DNA of 7,960 nucleotides from Acidobacteriota bacterium (GTDB taxonomy: Bacteria > Acidobacteriota > Terriglobia > Acidiferrales > UBA7541): NCBI GenBank assembly GCA_003131705.1, contig PKUY01000310.1, positions 1,578 to 9,537 on the forward strand, given 5' to 3'. A model generated the notes under the pieces. The model was not told where the DNA came from, did not search any database, and saw only the letters and a program-made list of their open reading frames with translations. The position numbers and the translations under genes were made by a program. Positions 1-5,925 of the stretch are shown here, piece by piece. The first letter of the stretch is position 1. Each line of letters opens with the position of its first letter.

Positions 1-1930
1 TATAGAGGCTGCCAATCGTCGATACGGGATCGGTGATGTTCCTCAGGTCTGCCAGCCGGCCATGCGCCTCGGTGGGCGACGTGGCTCTTTCGTAGCGCAG
101 CCCGAGATTTACAGTGAGATTCCTTCGCAGCCTAATGTCGTCCTGCAAATATACCCCGTAAATCTTTTGGCGGGCATTACGCTCAGTGGTTAACCCAGGA
201 ATTTGGGCTCCGAACGATGTCGGGTTGCCTTTGTAGAAATCCTCAAGGGAATTGAAATTCCACACGCCGGAATGCTGGTTAGGCGAGTCGTAATTGTCCA
301 GGTCGAATTCGAAGCTGCCCCCCAATTTCAGCGTGTGCATGCCGCGTGTGTAGATCAGGTCGTCGTAAATCTGGAACGTATTGAAATTAAAGGACGTGAC
401 ATCCTGCGCATTCTGACCGGGGCCGAGGCCGACGTTGCCCAGTCCAAGGGTGGACATGTCCAGGCCCGGTATCGAGCCTAACGTTGGGTCGGCGAGGGCT
501 GGGTTGGAAATGGAGAGGACATGGGTGTCGGAAGCGTATGTTCTCGTATATCCTCCCCGCCAGGAGTTCGCGAGACGCGAATTGAAAATGTGGGTTTCTT
601 CGAGCGTAACCGCCTGCCGATGCGTGATGTCGCCGAGAACGAATGTATTCAAGCCGCCCGGCGAACCCTGGCTCCCGGTGTCATAGAAGTACGAGGAGTC
701 AAAGTTGTCTGAATTTCCAAACTTGTGATCGAGTCTACCTATGTAATAGGTCTCAGTTAAATTGAGCGCGCCGACGAGGGTTATTGGGCAGGTATCTGAT
801 CCACCGACGCCGCCGGCGCAACTACCAGTCGGAAATAGGCCTAAATACTTTTGGATAAACGCGCTCGGGGGTACGACGTCGCCGTTGGCGAAAATCCCCG
901 CGCGAGCGGCCTCCGAAATCGTGGTTCCAGTGGATGTTTGAGTCAAAGATTGACGCAACGCTTCGTAGTCGAAGAAGAAGAAGGTTGAATCCTTCTTGAC
1001 GGGTCCCCCGATCGAGCCCCCGTATTGATGACGATAGAAGGGCGGTATCGACGCATCTATCGCGTCAAAGTAGTTCTTCGCGTCGAGCGCACTATTGCGG
1101 AAAAAGGCGATTCCAGAGCCGTGGAAGGCATTCGTGCCGGGACGAACCGCCGCAGTAACCACGCCGCTCGCAGTCCGGCCATATCCAGCCGGAGGTGTGC
1201 TCACGATGACGGAGAATTCTTGGATAGAATCGACGCCCAAATTGAGGCCGGTCGCGGCGCCAGGCGACGTATTGGCGTAATCCATGATCGAGATGCCGTT
1301 CAGAAGAAAATTAAGCATTTCGGGACGGCCGCCGGACAGGGCGATCTGCTGCCCTTCACCGCTTTCGAGGCGCGGCGATATGGCTGGCTGACCCACGGGG
1401 TTTGCACCGCGCAGTGGAGCGACACCGGCTTGCAAGGTGGTCAACTGGACCCAGTCACGTCCATTCAGCGGGAGCTCGCGAATCGTGGTGGCATCCACGG
1501 ACCCGGTGACGGTTGAGTTACTCAGTTCGACTTGCGAGACCGTGCTCGTGACTTCTACGTGCTGAGTAACGGTTCCCACCTTCAACTCCAGGTTCAGAGT
1601 CAGCTCGCGCCCTACAACGATGACCACGTCCTTTTCGAGCAGAGTCTCGAAACCAGCTGCCGTGACTGTGATTTCGTAGTTGCCCGGCCCGAGGCTGGGC
1701 GCATTATAAAAGCCGTTCGAATCCGTAGTGACGGTCCGGCTTTCACCTGTTGTGGTGCTCTTGATAGACAACTGGGCGCTGGGAACTCGCGCACCGCTGG
1801 TATCCGCAACGGTACCTAGTATCGTACCTCCGCCCGCCTGGGCGTTTGCGGAAACCGGCGACAAGAGACTGATGAGCTGCAAAACGAAGACAGCCAAGCC
1901 GAGGATCTTCACTACTGGCACTTTCCGCAT
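1..1930 (-). CDS. Oar-like TonB-dependent outer-membrane receptor (3' end cut off by the window edge)
   Basis: This is the N-terminal 643 residues of a large outer-membrane receptor; the frame is open to the left edge, and family members usually run to about 1000-1200 residues. Residues 1-30 are a signal peptide (basic MRK start, hydrophobic stretch, likely cleavage after ANA or AQA near 30-32). Residues 33-118 form a carboxypeptidase-regulatory-like beta domain, with 'GTVADTSGARVPSA' near 39 and 'DSNGFYNAPSLGPGNYEITV' at 70-89. A plug-like region follows, with 'LPLNGRDWVQL' at 153-163 and 'LLNGISI' at 209-215. The barrel signatures of the Oar/TonB family come next: 'GTNAFHGSG' near 265, 'ALDAKNYFD' at 281-289 and 'YGGSIGGPVKKDSTFFFFDY' at 303-322. 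The ATG is supported by GGAGGT 8 bases upstream. Such proteins are taken to import bulky ligands using TonB energy, or to act in surface adhesion; the ligand here cannot be read. The nearby kinase and transporter may be related to it, but a gap of about 400 bp separates them. Confidence 0.92.
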   Translation of the reverse strand, partial: MRKVPVVKILGLAVFVLQLISLLSPVSANAQAGGGTILGTVADTSGARVPSAQLSIKSTTTGESRTVTTDSNGFYNAPSLGPGNYEITVTAAGFETLLEKDVVIVVGRELTLNLELKVGTVTQHVEVTSTVSQVELSNSTVTGSVDATTIRELPLNGRDWVQLTTLQAGVAPLRGANPVGQPAISPRLESGEGQQIALSGGRPEMLNFLLNGISIMDYANTSPGAATGLNLGVDSIQEFSVIVSTPPAGYGRTASGVVTAAVRPGTNAFHGSGIAFFRNSALDAKNYFDAIDASIPPFYRHQYGGSIGGPVKKDSTFFFFDYEALRQSLTQTSTGTTISEAARAGIFANGDVVPPSAFIQKYLGLFPTGSCAGGVGGSDTCPITLVGALNLTETYYIGRLDHKFGNSDNFDSSYFYDTGSQGSPGGLNTFVLGDITHRQAVTLEETHIFNSRLANSWRGGYTRTYASDTHVLSISNPALADPTLGSIPGLDMSTLGLGNVGLGPGQNAQDVTSFNFNTFQIYDDLIYTRGMHTLKLGGSFEFDLDNYDSPNQHSGVWNFNSLEDFYKGNPTSFGAQIPGLTTERNARQKIYGVYLQDDIRLRRNLTVNLGLRYERATSPTEAHGRLADLRNITDPVSTIGSLY

Positions 1931-1938
1931 CGGGTGAA

Positions 1939-1944
1939 ACCTCC
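1939..1944 (-). promoter_or_regulatory. Shine-Dalgarno site of the Oar-like receptor
   Basis: On the minus strand GGAGGT lies 8 bases before the ATG at 1930. It is a near-perfect ribosome-binding site and is followed directly by a convincing signal peptide, so it fixes the start. Confidence 0.8.
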
Positions 1945-2046
1945 ATTAGCCACTAGAATGCTGCCGGACACCAAATTCATCCGCTTCGCGTAACGGGGTT
2001 GAAAAAAAAGCCGAATTGATCGTGATAATGCCTGCTCGGTTGTTTG

Positions 2047-2146
2047 GCGCCACGAATTCAACTAGCCGTGAGAATCTCCATGCGTGACGTCACATTTTTT
2101 TCAAAACTGAGTTGATAAACCCCGCCCGGCTGCAAATTTGTGGCGC
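2047..2146. repeat. Inverted pair of near-identical 12-mers around the palindrome
   Basis: GCGCCACGAATT at 2047-2058 recurs on the opposite strand at 2135-2146 as GCGCCACAAATT, matching at 11 of 12 bases. The arms are 76 bases apart and enclose the GTGACGTCAC palindrome. They could be paired binding sites for one regulator or arms of a long stem-loop. A rough chance estimate for one such pair in a gap this size is about one in five, so the evidence is weak. Confidence 0.3.
2084..2093. promoter_or_regulatory. Perfect 10-bp palindrome, possible operator
   Basis: GTGACGTCAC reads identically on both strands. It lies about 150 bases upstream of the receptor's ATG and is followed on the plus strand by a run of T. 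A dimeric regulator could bind such a site, but no regulator is identified. The two 5-base halves have no loop between them, so an RNA terminator is unlikely. A single 10-bp palindrome can also arise by chance. Confidence 0.3.
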
Positions 2147-2329
2147 TAGCATACCCAAAACGTGCCGAAACGAGGCTGAATCAATTATTAATTCTTGTTA
2201 ATGTTTCCTGCCCCGTTTCTTTGCGGATTAGTAACGCGGCGATTTGGGGGATGCAACAGAAGCATTTTTGCCAGGCGGATGAAGCGCGGCGCAGAAAGGT
2301 CCTGCGGTGTTCAGTCACTAGCGGAAAGC

Positions 2330-3736
2330 CTACGGCGAGGAAACGGAAACATGTGGGGCCTGCACCGGGAGCATCACCGTGAACGTCGAGCCTTGGCCCG
2401 GTGCGGTTTGACACTCAATCCTGCCGCCGTGAGCGGTCACGATCGCCTGGGCTATTGCCAAGCCCAAGCCGCCGCTGCGCGCCTCCACGCTGTCCGAGCC
2501 GCTTGCCCGATAAAAGCGCTCAAAAATGTGCGGCAAATGCTCCGAGGAAATTCCGATGCCCTGGTCTTCAAACCGCACGAGCACGGAACCGTTGACCCGG
2601 GTAAGGCTGACTTTAATGCGAGTATTCGGCGGTGAATACTTGACGGCGTTTTCGAGGAAAACAAGAAAGAGGTCGCAGAGAAAAGATTCGTCACCGGTCG
2701 AAGCGACTTCCTGCTCCAGGTTTTGGTCAATTCGTATGCCCTTCGCACGGCCGAGAGGCACCGCAATCTCGCAAGCCTCCTCCAGGACTTCGTTGATGTA
2801 GAGTTCGTCGTTTGCGATTCGCAGCTGGCCTGCGTCCGCCATGGAGAGCGTGAACAGGCCTTCCACGATCCGGCTCAAATGGCGCAGCTCGCCGTGTATC
2901 ACTTCAAGAGTTTTTTGATATTCCTCTGGCGACCTGCGCTCTGAAAGCAGCAACTCCGTCTCGCCTTGCAGCACAGAGAGGGGCGTCCGCAGTTCGTGCG
3001 AGGCATTCGATACAAACTGCCTCAACTGCTGTAGAACGGCGACTACGCGCGCGAAGAGCTCGTTAAAAGTTGCGGCGAGATGCCCAAGTTCATCTTCGGA
3101 GTGAGAAACCAGCTGAGGAATTTTCCGATCCACGAGGCGAGGGTCGGAAACCAGTTGTGCCAACTCGGCGGCGTGTTTTGTCAACTCGGCGATGGGCGAA
3201 AGGCTTCGGCCCACGAACCAACCGGAAATAACACCGATGAGCAAAAGGCTGACTGGGAGAAGGACGATCAAAACCCTGCGAAAGTTATCCAAGACAATAT
3301 CCACATCGCGCGTGGGTCCCGCGATCGCTAAAACAACCGAGCGATTCACGAGCTGGAACGGAATTAACTCCATTCGGAACTGGCCGCCAACCCCCTGCAC
3401 CGTCCGAAATACCGGCTTGCCATCTGGAAAGTCCAGCGCGCCGACATCGAGGGGATGCTCGCGCCAATTCTTGGATAAGTTCAAGGGCGTACCGTGCGCA
3501 TCGAGCAATTCCAGGTATTCATCGGGCAGATCGAGTCGAAAAACGTCCTCTTCGGGGGCATTCGTCGCAAGGTCGGCGACCATGGGCTCGGCGGCCTCGC
3601 TAAGGCGGCGATCCAGTTGCGCTCGAAGCTCGCGAGCGAATATCGAATAGACGATTGCGTAAGTGCTGAGGAGGAATGCGCCCACAACAAGACAGAAGAG
3701 CAGCATCATTCGGAACCGAAGCGAGCGTCTTTTCAT
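2330..3736 (-). CDS. Membrane sensor histidine kinase (CusS/IrlS-like class), partner of the adjacent regulator
   Basis: This 468-residue inner-membrane kinase should sense an external signal, autophosphorylate and pass the phosphate to the adjacent regulator. TM1 is at about 10-33 and TM2 at about 152-176, enclosing an extracytoplasmic sensor of about 118 residues. A HAMP linker follows at about 174-228. The dimerisation/phosphoacceptor box 'SNASHELRTPLS' has the phosphorylated histidine at H247. The ATPase domain has the N box with N363 ('LENAVKYSP'), G1 'DQGIGI' at 391-396, F box 'FERFYR' at 405-410 and G2 'GGLGLAIAQ' at 422-430. All the motifs needed for activity are present. The ATG directly follows the regulator's TAA (TAAATG), with GGAG 6 bases upstream inside the regulator gene, so translation is probably coupled. 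The catalytic half resembles heavy-metal sensor kinases. The sensor domain, however, has no histidine- or cysteine-rich cluster (no cysteine, two histidines at 81 and 94), so a metal ligand is not supported. Confidence 0.95.
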   Translation of the reverse strand: MKRRSLRFRMMLLFCLVVGAFLLSTYAIVYSIFARELRAQLDRRLSEAAEPMVADLATNAPEEDVFRLDLPDEYLELLDAHGTPLNLSKNWREHPLDVGALDFPDGKPVFRTVQGVGGQFRMELIPFQLVNRSVVLAIAGPTRDVDIVLDNFRRVLIVLLPVSLLLIGVISGWFVGRSLSPIAELTKHAAELAQLVSDPRLVDRKIPQLVSHSEDELGHLAATFNELFARVVAVLQQLRQFVSNASHELRTPLSVLQGETELLLSERRSPEEYQKTLEVIHGELRHLSRIVEGLFTLSMADAGQLRIANDELYINEVLEEACEIAVPLGRAKGIRIDQNLEQEVASTGDESFLCDLFLVFLENAVKYSPPNTRIKVSLTRVNGSVLVRFEDQGIGISSEHLPHIFERFYRASGSDSVEARSGGLGLAIAQAIVTAHGGRIECQTAPGQGSTFTVMLPVQAPHVSVSSP

Positions 3737-4414
3737 TTACCGCTCCGGTAAACCGAGCCGATAGCCCGAGCCACGAACCGTGTGGATCAGCCTCGCAGGA
3801 TGCCCTTGATCGATCTTCTGCCTCAAGCGGTTGATGTAGACTTCAACGATGTTTGTCTCGGTGTCAAAACCGTGGGACCAAACATGCTCGATAATCTCGG
3901 AACGAAGCACTGGATCGGGGGAACGCATCATCAGCAGCTCGAGCAGCGCAAATTCCTTGAATGTGAGTTGAATATTGTTCGCGCCGCGCTTCACCGTTCG
4001 GCGTGGCCGATCGAGTTCGAGATCGGCGGTGTGCAGCTTGGGACCGCCTTTGTGGAATCCCCGGCGCGTAAGCGCGCGAACACGGGCGTGCAGTTCAGCG
4101 AGCGCGAAGGGCTTGGTTAGATAGTCATCCGCCCCGGCGTCCAGGCCTTCCACTCTCTGCTCGACCAAGCTTCGAGCTGTCAGCATCAGCACGGGCGTTT
4201 CAATGCCGGCATCCCTTATTTCGCGGCACACTTCGACTCCGCTCAAGTTCGGCAAGCGGATGTCCAACAGGATGAGGTCATACGTCGCGTTCGTCACTAA
4301 ACCGAGGGCTTTTTCGCCGCTCTCGGCAACATCCACCGCGTATGAGTTCTCGCGCAGCGAACGCGCAATAAAACTTGCTACTTTTCTTTCGTCTTCTACC
4401 AGAAGGAAACGCAC
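3737..4414 (-). CDS. OmpR/PhoB-family response regulator (CusR-like class)
   Basis: This 225-residue cytoplasmic transcription regulator should be activated by the kinase encoded just downstream. The receiver domain spans about 1-115, with acidic residues E7 and D8, phosphoacceptor D51 in 'LILLDIRLP', T79 in 'VLMLTA' and K101 in 'YLTKPF'. The winged-helix DNA-binding domain spans about 128-222, with 'LTFKEFALLELLM' at 150-162, a recognition helix around 'TNIVEVYINRLRQKID' at 187-202 and the wing 'HTVRGSGYRLG' at 211-221. Length and all key residues are typical of the family. The start is GTG, chosen because it gives the usual short lead 'MRFLLVEDE' and has GGGGAGG just upstream. The gene lies 50 bases after the transporter and abuts the kinase gene. 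Its targets are unknown; the adjacent transporter and the Oar-like receptor are candidates by position only. Confidence 0.95.
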   Translation of the reverse strand: MRFLLVEDERKVASFIARSLRENSYAVDVAESGEKALGLVTNATYDLILLDIRLPNLSGVEVCREIRDAGIETPVLMLTARSLVEQRVEGLDAGADDYLTKPFALAELHARVRALTRRGFHKGGPKLHTADLELDRPRRTVKRGANNIQLTFKEFALLELLMMRSPDPVLRSEIIEHVWSHGFDTETNIVEVYINRLRQKIDQGHPARLIHTVRGSGYRLGLPER

Positions 4415-4418
4415 AAGG

Positions 4419-4425
4419 CCTCCCC
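4419..4425 (-). promoter_or_regulatory. Shine-Dalgarno site supporting the regulator's GTG start
   Basis: The minus strand reads GGGGAGG, then four bases, then GTG at 4414. This strong site, plus the canonical length of the receiver domain from that codon, decides for GTG. Confidence 0.7.
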
Positions 4426-4464
4426 GACCGCGTTTTTCTCAGACGTGCCCGACCAATAACGCAA

Positions 4465-5871
4465 TCATAGTCTGATGACCTCATCCAATTCGACGCTCGC
4501 CAACTCGGTATCGGAGGCGTAGGCCGTCGCACGACCGCCCACCCGATTGCTCAACCAGATGGAAAGCCACGCGCACACCGCGAAGATGGCCCCGGACAGC
4601 AGCATCTGCTCGGGCCGCCATCCCGCCAGCAAAAGCGCTCCTCCAAGAAGCGGGCCGACGATCGATCCGAGGCGGCCAATACCCAAAGCCCAACCCACGC
4701 CCGTGGACCTTATGGAAGTCGGGTAGAAACGCGCAGCCAGCGCGTTCAAACCGCTCTGGGCGCCAATAACCACAAAGCCCGAAATAAATGTGACAGTTGT
4801 AACCAGCGCAAAGGACCTCGGGATCACAGCCAATGCGCTGACGAACAAGCTGGCGACTGCGTACTCGATGAGAAGAGTGGTGCGTGCGCCGCAGCGGTTC
4901 ATCAGCTGACCCTCCAGGAGACATGCGAGCGCGCCTCCTAGGCTGAAGAAGGTGCTCACGGTAACTGCCGCAGAGCCTGCCATTCCGGCTTCCTTCAGCA
5001 TCGCCGGCAGCCAACTGCCGATAAAATAGATCAGCAGAAGGTTCATGAAATACGGGAACCAGAGAAGAACCGTGCCTGCAGCGCGACCCTCCGTAAAAAG
5101 ATATTTCACGGCCACACCAGTGTGCTGTTGTTCGGAAGACGGTGCGCGGAAATTGATTGACGCCATACGCAATTCTGGCGCCACGCGCGACAAGATTTTT
5201 TCCGCTCTCCGAGAATTTTTTCCTCGCCCCGCCAAAAAACGCACCGATTCGGGGAGCAAGGCGATCAGCAAAAGCGCGATCGCAATTGGCACAACTCCGC
5301 CGATGTAAAAGACCCATCGCCAGCCCCAGGTCATGATCAACATCGAGCTTAGAAATCCGCAAACAACTCCGCCGAGCGGCATGCCGGTAAATAAGACGGT
5401 GACAACAACCGATAGCAACCGCCTTGGCACGTACTCTGACGCGAGAGCAACGACGTTGGGCATCGCACCGCCGAGCCCAAGACCAGTGAAAAAGCGAAGA
5501 AGCAGCAGCTCGTTGAAGGAACTCGCGCGCGCGGTGAACAGGGAAAAAATTGCGAAGCTGAGCGTGGAAAACACCACAGGCCATTTACGTCCCCAGCGAT
5601 CCGCGACGGGGCCGGTGGCCATGGCGGCTATCATCAGCCCAACCAGGCTGGCCGAGAAAATGGGGCCAAAGCTGTGGATGGGAATGTGGTTGCTTTCGGC
5701 GATCGAGGGCGCAAGGAAAGTGATTGTTTGTGCGTCGAAGCCATCCAGAACCAGCACGAGGCCGCACAGTGCAACGATCCAAACCTGAAAACGGCCAAGG
5801 GGCCGCTGGTCTATCAGCCCGCTGACCGTCAGCGTTTGCGCTGCGTTTTCCACGATAGCCTGCCCCGGCAT
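4465..5871 (-). CDS. MFS transporter of the aromatic acid:H+ symporter (AAHS) type
   Basis: This 468-residue inner-membrane protein with about 12 helices probably brings in a small aromatic acid with protons. Hallmarks of the AAHS group (PcaK, MhpT, BenK) include 'DGFDAQTITFLAPSI' at 43-57 in helix 1 and motif A 'GPVADRWGRK' at 87-96 in the helix 2-3 loop. 'RFFTGLGLGGAMPNVVALAS' at 126-145 and a mid-protein loop at about 208-262 follow. The second half has 'SWLPAMLKEAG' at 286-296 and 'YPTSIRSTGVGWALGIGRLG' at 383-402. Family members are about 450 residues long; the extra here is mainly a polar, acidic C-tail after residue 443. ATG has GGAG 9 bases upstream. The gene lies 54 bases after the TPR-protein gene and 50 bases before the regulator gene. 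No aromatic-degradation enzyme is present in the window, so the substrate (4-hydroxybenzoate, a phenylpropionate, vanillate or another carboxylate) cannot be chosen. A related sugar- or organic-acid-carrying MFS is a less likely reading. Confidence 0.88.
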   Translation of the reverse strand: MPGQAIVENAAQTLTVSGLIDQRPLGRFQVWIVALCGLVLVLDGFDAQTITFLAPSIAESNHIPIHSFGPIFSASLVGLMIAAMATGPVADRWGRKWPVVFSTLSFAIFSLFTARASSFNELLLLRFFTGLGLGGAMPNVVALASEYVPRRLLSVVVTVLFTGMPLGGVVCGFLSSMLIMTWGWRWVFYIGGVVPIAIALLLIALLPESVRFLAGRGKNSRRAEKILSRVAPELRMASINFRAPSSEQQHTGVAVKYLFTEGRAAGTVLLWFPYFMNLLLIYFIGSWLPAMLKEAGMAGSAAVTVSTFFSLGGALACLLEGQLMNRCGARTTLLIEYAVASLFVSALAVIPRSFALVTTVTFISGFVVIGAQSGLNALAARFYPTSIRSTGVGWALGIGRLGSIVGPLLGGALLLAGWRPEQMLLSGAIFAVCAWLSIWLSNRVGGRATAYASDTELASVELDEVIRL

Positions 5872-5925
5872 CTACAAGGACTCCGCGTCCCAAACGCCGG
5901 GCCAGAGTGTACACCGCGAAAATTC

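Larger units (their letters stand above)
1931..2329. other. Non-coding gap between the histidine kinase and the Oar-like receptor
   Basis: This 399-base gap is the only long non-coding stretch in the window. It serves as the 3' region of the kinase and the 5' region of the receptor. It is more AT-rich than the genes, with an A-run at 2002-2009, a T-run at 2095-2101 and AT-rich sequence around 2181-2203. Short open frames crossing it have no ribosome-binding site or recognisable protein. I could not find a sigma-70 promoter with good -35 and -10 boxes at normal spacing, nor a convincing rho-independent terminator. The receptor's promoter is nevertheless expected here. The palindrome and inverted 12-mers listed separately are the only structured elements I can point to. 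Confidence 0.7.

Noticed and set aside
1025..1516. A 163-codon plus-strand open frame inside the receptor gene
   Set aside because: It is antisense to the plug and early barrel region, which has clear family motifs. It has no ribosome-binding site and a low-complexity basic product.
2084..2101. Palindrome followed by a T-run on the plus strand, as a terminator
   Set aside because: The palindrome has no loop, so a hairpin would keep too few base pairs, and no plus-strand gene ends here.
2290..2306. Hairpin CGCAG-loop-CTGCG just after the kinase stop, as a terminator
   Set aside because: The stem is only 5 bp and no T-run follows on the minus strand, so it does not meet the pattern of a rho-independent terminator.
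2195..2635. A 146-codon plus-strand open frame running from the gap into the kinase gene
   Set aside because: Most of it is antisense to the kinase's ATPase domain. The product resembles no protein family and the start lacks a ribosome-binding site.
2330..4414. Naming the two-component pair CusRS
   Set aside because: The similarity is at class level only. The sensor domain lacks metal-ligand clusters and no metal efflux genes are present in the window.
4481..5584. A 367-codon open frame on the minus strand overlapping the transporter gene
   Set aside because: It is a shifted frame of the MFS gene. Its product is rich in Arg, Ser and Cys with no recognisable domain, while the overlapping frame gives a complete AAHS transporter.
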